From contig JAHDVF020001260.1 in NCBI GenBank assembly GCA_022606425.2, positions 682,001 to 746,000 on the forward strand: DNA of 64,000 nucleotides, given 5' to 3'. This document shows, piece after piece, positions 1 to 9,511 of this stretch. The position numbers and the translations under genes are program-made. Every line of letters begins with the position of its first letter. Position 1 is the first letter of the stretch. Under the pieces are notes generated by a model that was not told where the DNA came from, ran no database searches, and saw only the letters and a list, made by a program, of their open reading frames with translations. The DNA comes from Lepidostoma basale (taxonomy: Eukaryota > Arthropoda > Insecta > Trichoptera > Lepidostomatidae).

Positions 1-1270
1 CGAAATGCCGAATTCTAAATTTTCTGTTTTTATTTATTTTGTTAGCAATGCATCTATATATTATAATTCAATTGTTTAGATGTGGCACCACGTATGTAAC
101 ATTTTTGGGTAGAAGAAGTATGTGTGATAGCATTACATACTTTGCCATCAATCATTGCGAATATTAAATGATGTTTGATTACGATAACGCGCCCATCTAG
201 TCTGACTATGGTTGTGGTAATATTTTTTATTTCTTCATCTACCCTTCGTTTCTCTTCCAAAGGTACTGCTGTGCATTCCTTAATAAATTCTATTTTCAGA
301 GGTCTGCAATACCTCGTTGAACCAGGTCTTGGATTTTGCCAAATAATTTTGGCACCAGACACTAGGCGTAAGGGGGCAAATGATGTGATAAAAACCGCTG
401 CATCATCGGCATCTGCGTCAAAAAAAGCCTGTTTATGTGAACTGTGCCCCGAACTTCCATCAACTCCCCATTTGGAATATAATATCACATTATTTAATTC
501 TTTGGGTTTGAGTGTAAAAACAACATCTTGATGGGTGATAATTAAACGCTCAATCGTGAGATTAAGCATGATCTGCAAATCAACATATACCAAAGTATCC
601 GTGACATGTATATTTTCTGGCTCTGGATAACATCGTCTTTTTAGGCCTGTACAGTTTTATACGAAGGATATAAGTTTTTAGATTTCAACTTAATAGCGTT
701 ATACTGATGTGGAGGCAAGTCCGCTTCTATTAAAAGTGCTAAAGCATCTTCTGCTGACATGAACACGTTTCCAAAAGACTCCCTGGAAGTATGATGAGAT
801 TTACCTGAACCTGTTGGAACAGATAAAATACCTTGAACCAACTTTAAGGCATCTGCCTGTCATGCAGCTCTAAGTTCCATTTGTGTTGCGTAGAGTAAGT
901 CTGGCAGAGATGCAGAATTCCTCAGATTAACCGTCTTTTGCCGCTTCACCCTTTCTGTACTCTCCTCAAAAGGAATCATCGGGCGACCGCCACATGTTTT
1001 TGTAGCGCGAATGAAAGAAACGGATGTATCAAGCCACGTTTTATTAACATCGAGAAATCTTTCTTCCATCCAGTGAGCTGATTCCCATCATGATTTATAA
1101 TCAAATTTAAACCGAACAAAATTTTTAACACACGTAACACTTTTTCCTAACTCCTCCACACACCCTGTCCCTTTTATGATTTCTTTTTGCAGGAAATCAA
1201 TCTGATCCTCCAATTTTTCTTTTCCGAAACTCTTCATAAGCGTTATTAATTGATGCTTTGTCATGAACAA
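1..1270 (-). pseudogene. Transib (RAG1-related) transposase relic
   Basis: Broken DDE transposase of the Transib superfamily, which moves DNA by cut and paste and is the relative of the RAG1 core. It starts near 1270 and reads leftward in one frame through TGA stops near 1085 and 860. It then shifts frame near 635-645, where an indel also creates a TAA, and shifts again near 56. Recognisable blocks are an N-terminal segment (TKHQLITLMKSFGKEK), a middle block (GGRPMIPFEESTERVKRQK), KWGVDGSSGHS with the first catalytic Asp region, QNPRPGSTRYCRP, and MIDGKVCNA with the second Asp region followed by STQKCYIRGATSK. The Cys-x-x-Cys expected there has become Cys-x-x-Arg. After the last shift LEFGIS continues to base 1, so the catalytic Glu region lies outside the window. 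At least four lesions make it non-functional. Family assignment is from memory of Transib motifs and is fairly secure. Confidence 0.8.
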
Positions 1271-1855
1271 AGTGCTGGAGCTGGTACCTAGGTATGCGAG
1301 AAAAGGAAAAACAGAATAAGATACAAAATTGGTGTATTTTTTTTTTCATTTTTGGTTATTCGAAATGTGCTGTTATTATAAAAAGGTGCAAAAAGTGGCA
1401 AAAAATAACATCATATCAATAAAGTAAAACAATTACTTATTATAAATCAATTAAAATACTTGCGGAATTCATCGGGATTCTATACTAAATCTCTAAATGT
1501 TTTTTTAATATTACAAAAACCTCTGTATCATTAATTTAACTCGAAAAAGAGGATACATACCTGACGTGTAAGGTTCCATACTAAAACTTTAAATTTTTTA
1601 TCAATAATACAACTAAAGAAATGTTAGAAACTAGGTGTTGCGCTGACTTGAAATAACGGACGTGTAACCTCTACGAGTAATCGGCTCCGATTGAGGGGTG
1701 CTAGAGCGAACGTGTCACAGTCTAGCTTGTCTATCTGCTCGTGATCATATGCTAAATATATCTGAGTCATCATATAATAACAAAGCGTTTAATGAATCAT
1801 AATTTTTATTTTTTGGGTTATTGTATGAGAAATCTGAATCCTGCCCCATTGTGCG
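1271..1855. other. AT-rich stretch, nothing recognised
   Basis: No ORF of note and no repeat shared with the rest of the window. It may hold the 5' terminal region of the Transib element, but I see no convincing terminal repeat. Confidence 0.4.
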
Positions 1856-1922
1856 CCGATAGATTAGCTACCTATCACATGTCATGAGAATCAATTAAAT
1901 AGCCATACCCTTTACATACATC
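1856..1922 (+). repeat. tRNA-derived SINE, 3' body fragment
   Basis: Contains GATTAGCTACCTATCACA and the following ATGTCATGAGAATCAAT / CCCTTTACAT blocks that characterise the body of the SINE seen whole at 11882-12125. The tRNA-like head is absent. Confidence 0.7.
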
Positions 1923-1957
1923 GAAAATAATAATAATATCATAATTAAATTGTCCAT

Positions 1958-2215
1958 TGCTTTGACCGATACACTATGATACTTCAACATTATCACTGTT
2001 TAATTAATAAACACTGTTATAATATCACAATCTGTTTTTATTCATTTAGAGTGTCGCGACAGCTGTTTCGCCAACCTATGTTGGCATCATCAGGTGTTAC
2101 AATAAACTTTGTTACACCTGATGATGCCAACAAACAACTATCGCGATACTCTCAGTGAAGAAAAATAAATTGTGATATTATAACAGTGTTTTAAATTTTA
2201 ACAGTAATTTCATAA
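1958..2215. repeat. Fold-back repeat A1
   Basis: Inverted repeat whose two arms meet near 2102. The left arm holds a minus-strand hammerhead-like motif (2051-2100); the right arm (2111-2155) holds a decayed plus-strand copy lacking half of stem II and the GAAA. The outer arms (AACACTGTTATAATATCACA and its complement ending near 2190) also pair. The same sequence family recurs at 4.6-5.2, 9.2, 11.1-11.6, 19.6, 25.1 and 50.0 kb. Confidence 0.8.
2051..2100 (-). ncRNA. Hammerhead-ribozyme-like motif A1
   Basis: Read on the minus strand: AACAC, CTGATGA, stem II TGCCAAC-ATAG-GTTGGCG, GAAA, then CAGCTG and the triplet GTC. The box, stem II and GAAA match the type I hammerhead layout. Stem II is GCCAAC/GTTGGC, against GTCAAC/GTTGAC in copies A3-A5, so the pairing is kept through a two-sided change. 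Stem I is short (C-G, mismatch, C-G). Activity is inference. Confidence 0.6.
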
Positions 2216-2819
2216 TTAAAATAATAATTACAGTAAAACGTCATCTTAAATTGACAATACTACTTAATATATATTTTAAATAATCTGTTAAAATATGTGT
2301 AAACCAATTGAAAATTTATATCGTTTGACAAATGAATTTGCCACCCACTGGTTTGAAAAAAATTAAATAAGTTATTCTCATACTCTCAAAATGTGCTTTT
2401 CAGAATTACGCCCCTGTGAAATAAGTCAGATTAAGAAATCCAAACAAACTTGGATTATGATATATCACGAGAGAATGCTAGAAATCACAGACGGGCTCAT
2501 AATAATATAGTTTTTACATTGTGCGTTTTTTTTTAATCTCCCAAGATACTTAAACAAATTTCATCATATCTCAACAATGGACCTGTCAGAAAAACAGCTC
2601 TGTGAAGCGCAAAGCATTCACGAAAACTCGTACCATTCGATAAATTTATTTGTACCCGTATATTTTCTTTGTAAGATTTATATCTGTCGAGCACAAAAGG
2701 TTCGAGTTGCCTTTTACAAAGTGCAGATAAAAACTGTTGGGGCTCACTATCATTTTCTGCTTAAAGAAAAGTATAGTGCAGCTATTTTTACAAGTATATT
2801 TTTAAACTCTTTGATTGTT

Positions 2820-3115
2820 CAACAGAGACCTACCTATCAAATTGCGAATGAGAAGAGTTCGATGTCACGCGCTACCCGTCTTGTTCTATGCTATGGAAGC
2901 ACAGACCTTGACAAAATCTATCACCTAAACGTTTTATGCCTTAAAAATGCGGATATAACATAAAATATTTAAAATATTATGGACAATGAGACACAAATGA
3001 GAAAGTACTGCAGCAAATAAAGAAAGAGAACGAAATTGTCAAAACTCTAAAGCGCAGGAGACTGTAATGATTGGGACACATTATGAGAATCAATAAATAT
3101 ACTTCGGCAATTGAT
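2820..3115 (+). pseudogene. LINE-epsilon C-terminal fragment, decayed
   Basis: Frame-shifted remnants of a non-LTR retrotransposon ORF C-terminus: LVLCYGSTDL-like, then TNEKVLQQIKKENEIVKTLKRR and LGHIMR. The same order (TNDEVLQRI, then GHVIRQ) occurs in the better copy at 12391-12790 and in 11695-11880. Several frame changes; no intact reading frame. Bases 2216-2820 upstream show nothing recognisable. Confidence 0.6.
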
Positions 3116-3124
3116 TATCTAAGC

Positions 3125-4600
3125 CAAAATTAATAGAAAAAGAATAACATTTAGTCTAGAAAACCTTCGAGAATGCTTCGGCACAATATCTAGGATTGAA
3201 ATAGCCATGATGTTGTCTAATATTCGATAGGAGAGAAACAAGAATAAAAAGCCAATATATGAAAAATCTTATCTCTATAGAGAGAACAACACTTTTCTTT
3301 TGGGATTTAACAGTACTTACTTGGTAAAACAAACCATCATTCCCAGTTGGAAACATATTGTTGTATCAAAGTACAAGCTCCTATCATTTTTATATATTAA
3401 ATTAGTTGGTTATGTTATGTTATGATTGAAAAAAAGTCTGCGCAATATTTCCTGTCTTCGCTAAAAGGCCTCGATTCCCATATGTGTAGTAATAAAGTTG
3501 ATTATTCGTTTCAAATAAAGAAATAGAATATTCAACGTACCCGCAGGACGTTCATTTGTTCAACGATATGTTGTTTATTGTCTTATGCATCTATTGTGTT
3601 ACATGTTGTCTTTCTTTTCCATGTTTTCTGCATAAAACAAACTATGTATATTATGCACATATACCCAGAATGACAACACTTACAAACTCTTGTGAAAACT
3701 TAGATTTTTTTGGAATAAATATTTTTTCTTTTCTGTCTAAACATAAAAAGTATCAACCTCCTTCAAACCCATAATTTCTGCAAAACCAGTTGTAATTTAT
3801 ACTATTTGTTATCACTACTTATACCTCGTACCTTGTAACCGTACCACAATAAAATATGGCTAACTGTTATTCGTGTTCAAAATTCTCGTCTCTAGTACAT
3901 TTATTATTAATACTTCCTTATTTAATTATCTAAATAATCTTATCTTTAAGACTGTTCATCATTTTACTTGTCTTAGGCTTAATTTTGACTGTAACTCTAT
4001 TTAAATGTTCTAAGATTTATGTCAAATATCTGAATCAACAAAAGTTGTAATGGAATTATTTCAGTAAATAACAAAATATATATTCTCCTGTTTTAACCCA
4101 CAGTCACTACACTTGAGACATTCACTTTTTTCACAAGAATTTTTTTTTTTTCAATCTGAATCACTCCTGGGATAGTATTATATTTTTCGATTATTTAATT
4201 ATTTCAAATAGATTGCTCAATATTTTATAAAACGTAAAAGGCAAATAACGTGACACCAACAATTGAGGAAACGCGTGATCTATGGCGTGTAGAATACTAA
4301 TGTAATGTTGCTAACAGAAAAAAACTAAATAGGATTTAATTATTTCAAAGTAAAAAATATTTTTTAAATGTGAACACTTTTCGAATGTAATGTATAATCG
4401 TATTTTTTTCAATGTAAAACTGCAGTTTTAATGTGAAAGTACTTTATTTCTAGTCATAATTTGTTATTAGTTCAAATTTGTTTCATGGAAGTAAATGTAA
4501 TAAAAAATGGCAATTCATGCGATGTATTGCTCCCATTCTCTAATACGTTTCTCGTTCTTCTGATTAATATAATGTTTTAGAACTTGATCGTTACACTCTA
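3125..4600. other. AT-rich stretch, nothing recognised
   Basis: Only short ORFs without family resemblance or coding character. I see no repeat shared with the rest of the window and no splice-flanked exon I can support. Confidence 0.4.
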
Positions 4601-4680
4601 AAAGCACATTTGCAATAATATTTTTATGAACTGTTAAATTAAACAACTTTGTTTTATGTATCACAATTGTATTTTATTTT

Positions 4681-4728
4681 ACGCAACAGCTGTTTCGTCA
4701 ACCTATATTGACATCATCAGGTGTTACA
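4681..4728 (-). ncRNA. Hammerhead-ribozyme-like motif A2 (left arm)
   Basis: Minus strand: CTGATGA at 4720-4714, stem II TGTCAAT-ATAG-GTTGACG (one U-G wobble), GAAA, CAGCTG and a GTT triplet (GUU is a permitted NUH site). Layout as in motif A3. Confidence 0.55.
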
Positions 4729-5075
4729 ATAATATATCAAATGTCAAATTTTCGATATTTTTCGATCCGTTATGTGTATTTGTTCCTATGTCAACTTGAA
4801 CAATTTCTTTGATATATGTTTGAAGTTCTTGCTGGAGTTGACTTTTTGTATTACTGGTTTTATTATTTTTATTATTATTATTATTATATTTTCCACCTTT
4901 AATACTTTTTCCTATTAATAGTAACTAACCGTTCTTTTAATTAAAATATTAAGGTACCTAACTCAACTCCATCAAGAACTTCAAAATTATATCAAAGTAA
5001 TTTTCAAATTGACATAGGAACAAATATACATTAAGGTTCGAAAAATCAAGAAAATTTGACATTTGATATATTATA

Positions 5076-5124
5076 GTAACACCTGATGATGTCGACAAAG
5101 GTTGTCGAAACAGGTGTCGTGTAA
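5076..5124 (+). ncRNA. Hammerhead-ribozyme-like motif A2 (right arm)
   Basis: TAACAC, CTGATGA, stem II TGTCGAC-AAAG-GTTGTCG (one mismatch), GAAA, CAGGTG, GTC, then GTGTAA. This copy shows a clean four-pair stem I, ACAC with GTGT, flanking the box and the triplet. Most other family A copies have one mismatch there. Confidence 0.55.
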
Positions 5125-5339
5125 AATAAAATACTTTTGCGATACATAATACAAAGTTATTTAATTTAACAGTTTATAATGTTAAGGTATCATAGTGTTT
5201 CGGCCTAAACAATGAACTATTTAATAATATTTTTGTATGAATTTTCCTTTAGAGTTTGATTACAAAGAATATTCATTATTGAATACTCTCACATTCTCAA
5301 ATTTTCCTAGGGGTTTCAGCAATCCTCTTATACGAGCTC

Positions 5340-5700
5340 AATGAGAAATTTGGATGGTAGATCGTCCTACACCCACCATACAGTCCGGACCAGGCCCCGA
5401 GGCACTACCATCTCTTCCCTGATTTGGCGAACCACTTCGGTGGAACGCATTTTACAAACGAAGAGAAGCTGAAAGGAGAGGTTTTGAGCTACCTTCACGG
5501 CCCGGCGGGAGACTTCTATGACCAGGGAATCAAAAAGATTGTACCCGGATGAAAAAGTGCATCGGAGTGAACGGGGACTTTATAGAAAAATAGCTGAAAG
5601 TCTAAGCTTTCCAATTTTGTATTGCTCGTTGTAAATAAAAATGGTTTTCATTGGGGAAAAAAAGGGAACTTATTTTACGGACTACCCCCGTATCTTCTGA
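5340..5700 (+). pseudogene. mariner transposase C-terminal fragment
   Basis: Reads LHPPYSPDQAPRHYHLFP, then LANHFGGTHFTNEEKLKGE, and GDFYDQGIKKIVP, with a stop after VPG; after a frame change MKKCIGVNGDFIEK follows. These are the third catalytic block and C-terminal segment of a mariner-type DDD transposase. The family's PxD/PCD is PRH here, so the catalytic Asp is lost. There are in-frame stops before the block and one frameshift. A downstream end near 5690 (GGACTACCCCCGTA) may be the terminal repeat. It is unrelated in detail to the intact mariner at 7.4 kb. Confidence 0.7.
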
Positions 5701-5861
5701 TATATGCATCAAAAAATTTGTTTAATCATAGATAACTAATGGGGTTGAAAATAAATATCTCATACATTAAACAATATCGTTCTGTATCTTAAAATGAAAT
5801 AAAAAAAAATTGTATTCCACAAATTCCTAAATCATGTGGAAACAATATAGGATAGATTAAG

Positions 5862-5990
5862 TGTTGGCAGGAGAGGAACTGGACTCACTTAAAAAGCATT
5901 GAGGAGATGTTTCGACCTGCCAGGGACAGAGACGTCTACTCTCATGGGATAGTCAACGTCGGGGGGACCTAACATGACAATGAAAGTAGA
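5862..5990 (+). repeat. Copy of an unnamed repeat (pair with 36.7-37.1 kb)
   Basis: The segment ending ATAGTCAACGTCGGGG / GACCTAACATGACA matches ATAGTCAACGTTGGGG / GACCTGACAAGACA at about 37040-37080. Both are followed by AGAAGAA-type sequence, as at a retroposon 3' end. No coding sequence recognised. Confidence 0.45.
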
Positions 5991-6104
5991 AGAAATATAA
6001 ATCATGTGACCGTTTTAGTTTTTCTTACAAAACCAATACCACTTTATATTCATTTTAAAATTTACGTTAGCATTACTCATCAAGCCTTTGGTTTACATTA
6101 AAAT

Positions 6105-6279
6105 AACAACAAACCATGACGCCCATTTCTCCCAAGAGGTAGGCAGAGAGAATGGACCGTCACACTACTCGATTCTGACATACGTCTCTAGCTTTCTCCA
6201 CATTCATACAGCGAGTCATACAAGCACGTAGATTTTTCCGACTTCCTAACGTGGTCGACCTTTAAAATTTCATTAAATT
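6105..6279 (-). repeat. LINE-alpha subfamily B, 3' fragment
   Basis: Begins at 6105 with the tail complement ACAACAAACCATGACGCC, then the complement of the conserved 3' end. The C-terminal peptide region (minus strand) is recognisable through CATACAGCGAGTCATAC. 5' truncated near 6282. It sits inside a family B fold-back whose end resumes at 6485. Confidence 0.7.
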
Positions 6280-6291
6280 GGTCAAATAATT

Positions 6292-6470
6292 CTTCTCCTT
6301 CTTCTTCTTCCTCTTCACTTTTGGTAGACTCAGGAGTCTGTTATTTCAGGCGGGTACTCTTGAGAAGCTGAACTCCAGCTTTCTCTCCACCGTTTCGGGG
6401 GTCTTCCTGGTCGGCGTTGTCCGTTTGGCGTTCCATGGAGAGCTATGTGTGGTATCCTATCTGGGCTCAT
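6292..6470 (-). mobile_element. LINE-beta 3' fragment with 12-bp target duplication
   Basis: Minus-strand insertion: GAA-rich tail at the left (complement CTTCTTCTTC), then the C-terminal peptide region IPHIALHGTPNGQRRPGRPPKRW, nearly identical to the copy at 18840-18985. It is flanked by GGTCAAATAATT at 6280-6291 and again at 6471-6482, a perfect 12-bp target-site duplication. That fits target-primed reverse transcription of a 5'-truncated LINE. Confidence 0.8.
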
Positions 6471-6484
6471 GGTCAAATAATTAA

Positions 6485-6665
6485 TACTTTTAATTGAAAT
6501 TTTTTGGTAGAAGTTCATTTTAAATAATGAAAACAAAAAAAATTAAAGGTGAAATGGACCAGAAGAAATGAACCAGAAGATGGCAGCAAGCTGCCGAAAC
6601 CGATCGACGATAAACTCAAGTGGAAGCACACTAAATATATAATAATAAAGAAATTTGTATCTAAA
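6485..6665 (+). repeat. Fold-back family B half-element
   Basis: Carries the family B end (TTGGTAGAAGTTCATTTT) and the motif CCAGAAGATGGCAGC-AAGCTGCCGAAAC-CGATCG at about 6580-6612. Box CAGAAGA, stem II GGCAGC/GCTGCC and GAAA are visible; the box differs from the hammerhead consensus at U4. Followed by the family B flank AAGTGGAAGCACACTAAAT, also at 48980. Confidence 0.6.
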
Positions 6666-6689
6666 TTAGTCAAGTTTTCGTTGGTCGCC

Positions 6690-6722
6690 CATTAACGTTA
6701 ACGTAACCGTTAACGTAACCAT
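6690..6722. repeat. Short tandem repeat, GTTAACGTAACC unit
   Basis: Three imperfect adjacent units built on GTTAACGTAACC. The rest of 6660-7372 has no recognised feature. Confidence 0.6.
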
Positions 6723-7374
6723 TCTTCCTTTATCCATGTGTTAAATTAAAACATGTGAATGTAATAACATTCCACGAATTTATTGCCAGTAAAGTCTCAA
6801 ATTTGTTACGTGTCACGATATAATTAAGCCAAAATAACATTAATTGAGAAATCACCCTTCAGGGTTAATGGGACAAGTTGATTTTCAGTTGAAAAATTAT
6901 ATTAAATCGTTAGATTGTACCATTTTCGTCGCGTATTTAGTGCCAAAGCCATTTATCTCTCGGCATATAAAGCTCAGGTGTTTTATTAGACTCGCACGCG
7001 GGTAAATAACTCAGAGTAATGGGACGCCCGTACACCGAAACTTTTTTTCTTGTTTCAGGCGAGAATCTCGTTGACTTAAATTATTGGTACAATCTACACA
7101 TGTACTTGGATGTTTACGTCATTACGGCAAAGAAATGCTTTCTTAACCACTATATATTGTAAATATTTTTTTGTGAATGTATACTTACCTATACTTGTAT
7201 TCGAATACTGGATTAAATAAAGTAGTTTGCTAAATGCTAAAAAATAATCTCCATAGATGGCGTTAGTGTGTGGATTATATAGATTAATCTTAAAAAGATT
7301 AACACATGTAATCAAATCTACATAGATGGCGTATTGAAACTGACATGTGAAGATAAGCATAGATTTGTAACATA

Positions 7375-8696
7375 CGAGGTCTGTTCAAAAAGTATCGCGA
7401 ATTTTATATTTTTTCAAAAAGAATTTATTTATTCATGAATATCTATTTTGTCCCCTTCAAAGTAATTCCCCTCGGATATAATACATTTATGCCAACGTTT
7501 TTTCCAATCCTCGAAGCACTTAAAAAAATCATTTTTTGTGATCTTGTTCAGCTCCTCCTTCGATGCCGTATTTATCTCCTCAATCGTGGCGTAGCGTCGT
7601 CCTTTCATGGGCCTCTTCAGTTTTGGAAACAGGAAAAAGTCACAGGGGGCCAGGTCTGGGGAATACGGTGGCTGCGGCACCATTACTGTGTTGTTTTTGG
7701 CCAAATATTCGCGCACAAGCAACGATGTGTGAGCAGGGGCGTTATCATGGTGCAAAAGCCAGTTTTTGTTCTTCCACAAATCCGGGCGTTTCTGGCGGAT
7801 TGCTTCGCGCAAATTGCGCATAACTTGCAGGTAATATTCCTTATTGACCGTACTACCCTGTGGCAAGAACTCATGATGCACCACGCCCCTGCAATCGAAG
7901 AAAACTGTGAGCAAAACCTTCACGTTCGACCGAACTTGGCGCGCTTTTTTTGGTCTTGGCTCATGCGGCAGCTTCCATTGGGATGATTGAGCTTTGGTTT
8001 CCACGTCATAACCATAAACCCATGATTCGTCACCAGTTATGACCCTCTGGAGCACATTTGGGTCGTCACGGACCGAGTCCAACATCTCCTGAGCAATGTT
8101 AACGCGATGCTGTTTTTGGTCGAAATTGAGCAATTTTGGCACGAATTTCGCGGCGACCCGACTCATGCCCAAATCATTGGTTAAAATCGAATGGCACGAG
8201 CCAATCGATATGTTTAGGTCCTCAGCAACTTCTCTAACGGTGATTCGACGATTGGCTAATACTATTTTCTTCACTTTATCAATGTTTTCGTCTGTTGTTG
8301 ACGTGCTCGGGCGTCCGGCACGCTCTTCGTCGTTCATATCTTCTCGGCCCTCTGAGAACATTTTGTACCACCAATAAACGTTGCTTTGGTCCAAGGTAGC
8401 TTCACCATATGCCACAGTCAACATTCGAAATGCGTCCGCGCACTTTATTTTGTTTTTCACACAAAATTTGATACAGAATCTTTGATCCATTTTTTGGAAT
8501 AGGCAAAAATCGAAGACGAGCCAAAACACATCCAAGCAAAACAGCTGTCAAAAATTAACTAAACATTCAAAATGGCCGACCTTGTCAGCATAAGTAAGGG
8601 ACATAAGTACCAACATAACGCTACAAAAAAATCAAAAATCAAATATACGTAGCCAGCGGAAATTCAAAATTCGCGATACTTTTTGAACAGACCTCG
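7375..8696 (-). mobile_element. Complete mariner transposon, 1,322 bp
   Basis: Full-length Tc1/mariner element of the mariner type. Both ends carry a perfect 31-bp terminal inverted repeat beginning CGAGGTCTGTTCAAAAAG (7375-7405 and 8666-8696 on the complement), and both are flanked by the TA target duplication (7373-7374, 8697-8698). It contains one uninterrupted transposase gene on the minus strand. Perfect TIRs and an open frame suggest recent arrival and possible autonomy; activity cannot be read from sequence. Its right flank is directly a partial MITE-G copy (8699-8875). Confidence 0.95.
7429..8490 (-). CDS. mariner transposase (DD34D), intact, 353 aa
   Basis: Cut-and-paste transposase acting on its own TIRs in the nucleus. 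The N-terminal 110 or so residues are the paired helix-turn-helix DNA-binding region, including a GRPSTSTTDENI linker. The catalytic domain shows ITGDESWVYGYD (Asp154), the WVPHEL-type motif as QWKLPHEP (171-178), LLHHDNAPAHTS (Asp249) and YSPDLAPCDFFLFP (Asp284). There are 34 residues between the last two Asp, as expected for mariner. Length fits the usual 340-350 aa. An ATG 15 codons upstream (8535) also lies in frame, but 8490 (MDQRFCIKFCV) matches family N-termini better. No stops or shifts. The stop lies about 55 bp from the left TIR end. A polyadenylation signal is not obvious. Confidence 0.95.
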   Translation of the reverse strand: MDQRFCIKFCVKNKIKCADAFRMLTVAYGEATLDQSNVYWWYKMFSEGREDMNDEERAGRPSTSTTDENIDKVKKIVLANRRITVREVAEDLNISIGSCHSILTNDLGMSRVAAKFVPKLLNFDQKQHRVNIAQEMLDSVRDDPNVLQRVITGDESWVYGYDVETKAQSSQWKLPHEPRPKKARQVRSNVKVLLTVFFDCRGVVHHEFLPQGSTVNKEYYLQVMRNLREAIRQKRPDLWKNKNWLLHHDNAPAHTSLLVREYLAKNNTVMVPQPPYSPDLAPCDFFLFPKLKRPMKGRRYATIEEINTASKEELNKITKNDFFKCFEDWKKRWHKCIISEGNYFEGDKIDIHE

Positions 8697-8698
8697 TA

Positions 8699-8875
8699 TA
8701 TACAACCTCCAAAAGTTTGTCTTACATGGTCATAAAGAAATAGGTGGAATGGGGAATGTTGTAATTACATAAAGCGTGCGCTTAACCCAACCAATGACAG
8801 GTCATAAGTCCTGTAAACACCTTGATCAACCATATTCAGTTTCCAGTTTGCATCTTCGTCTCTATTGAGATAAAA
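8699..8875. repeat. Partial MITE-G copy next to mariner
   Basis: Matches the inner and right parts of the MITE at 26575-26888: CTCCAAAAGTTTGTC, GGAATGGGGAATG, then AACCCAACCAATGACAGGTC, ATAAGTCCTGTAA and CGTCTCTATTGAGATA. The left arm is not seen on the far side of the mariner. Confidence 0.7.
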
Positions 8876-8964
8876 TAAAATTTCACTATATATATGTATT
8901 ATATTATATAAAGACATTACCTACTTAAATTTCTGACCAACGAATGGGTGTTCATTTTTAATTT

Positions 8965-9140
8965 TTTTTAACAAATTATCATAGTATAAATAGGCAAAAA
9001 CCCGAATGTAATCAGGAAAGAGAACTAGAATATTTTGAATTCAAAAGAGCGAGAGGGCAATACTTCGATTCTCTCCGAAAATAATTCAAAATGCACAAGA
9101 TGCGAGTGACAAGATGCGTGTGAAGATGATGCGATTATTA
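8965..9140. repeat. Repeat R, first segment of a split copy
   Basis: GGCAAAAACCCGAATGT, AGCGAGAGGGCAATACTTCG and AATGCACAAGATGCG match 15612-15790 and 22480-22700. The copy is interrupted by fold-back A3 and a LINE fragment. It resumes at about 9340-9376 (TTGTATGACAGTAG) and 9512-9700 (GTAGTGTAGAAAATAAAAG and TTTCACGGGTTGAAACTAGT). Function unknown; possibly a SINE or MITE. Confidence 0.6.
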
Positions 9141-9144
9141 TGAT

Positions 9145-9335
9145 TTATGTTCAAAATTATATCAATAAACTATCCAAATTGACATAGGAATATATACACA
9201 TAAAAGTTCGAAAAATTCGACATTTTATATATTATTGTAACACCTGATGATGTCAACATAGGTTGACGAAACAGCTGTCGCGTAAAATAAAAATACGATT
9301 GTGATACATACAACATTTTTTTTTAATTTAACAGT
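9145..9335 (+). repeat. Fold-back family A3, right arm only
   Basis: Contains TCAAAATTATATCAATAAA, TTGACATAGGAATATATACA, the hammerhead-like motif and the outer end ACAATTGTGATACATA / TTAATTTAACAGTTT-like block. No left arm, so this is a half-element. It is inserted in repeat R. Confidence 0.7.
9237..9284 (+). ncRNA. Hammerhead-ribozyme-like motif A3
   Basis: GTAACAC, box CTGATGA (9244-9250), stem II TGTCAAC-ATAG-GTTGACG with six pairs, GAAA (9268-9271), palindrome CAGCTG and triplet GTC (9277-9279), then GCGTAA. Box, GAAA and a GUC site are all canonical. Stem III could be a minimal C-G pair, or the CAGCTG palindrome could pair between two molecules, as proposed for minimal hammerheads of Penelope-like elements. 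Stem I has one mismatch. Confidence 0.65.
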
Positions 9336-9376
9336 TTATTTTATTTTTGTTCTTATTATTTTTTGTATGACAGTAG

Positions 9377-9511
9377 TCTTCTTCTTCTTCTTCTTCTTCT
9401 TTTGATAGATCTGACGATCTGTGACACAGAAATCATATCTCGTCGGATGATGAGATCCAGCTGTCCCTCCATCTCTTAGGCGGTCTTCCAGGTGGGCGGT
9501 GTCCGGAAGGG
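9377..9511 (-). mobile_element. LINE-beta-like 3' fragment with 10-bp target duplication
   Basis: The (CTT)n run at 9379-9402 is the complement of a GAA-type tail. The complement then matches the 3' end at 36000-36110 (CCACCTGGAA, CTAAGAGATGGAGG). ATGACAGTAG occurs at 9367-9376 and 9512-9521, a perfect flanking duplication inside repeat R. Confidence 0.7.

Larger units (their letters stand above)
4632..5215. repeat. Fold-back repeat A2 (long inverted repeat)
   Basis: Near-complete fold-back element of about 580 bp. The left arm (CTGTTAAATTAAACAACTTT, hammerhead-like motif, ATATATCAAATGTCAAATTT, TTTGTTCCTATGTCAACTTG, GATATATGTTTGAAGTTC) returns as its complement in the right arm from about 4970 to 5175. 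The centre (4850-4970) is AT-rich. Each arm carries one hammerhead-like motif, in opposite orientations. The same arrangement recurs at 11055-11560. Confidence 0.8.

Noticed and set aside
2577..2963. 128-codon plus-strand ORF as a host gene
   Set aside because: Its C-terminal part is decayed LINE-epsilon sequence and the N-terminal part has no recognisable domain.
7435..7986. 183-codon plus-strand ORF opposite the mariner transposase
   Set aside because: Antisense shadow of the transposase gene.
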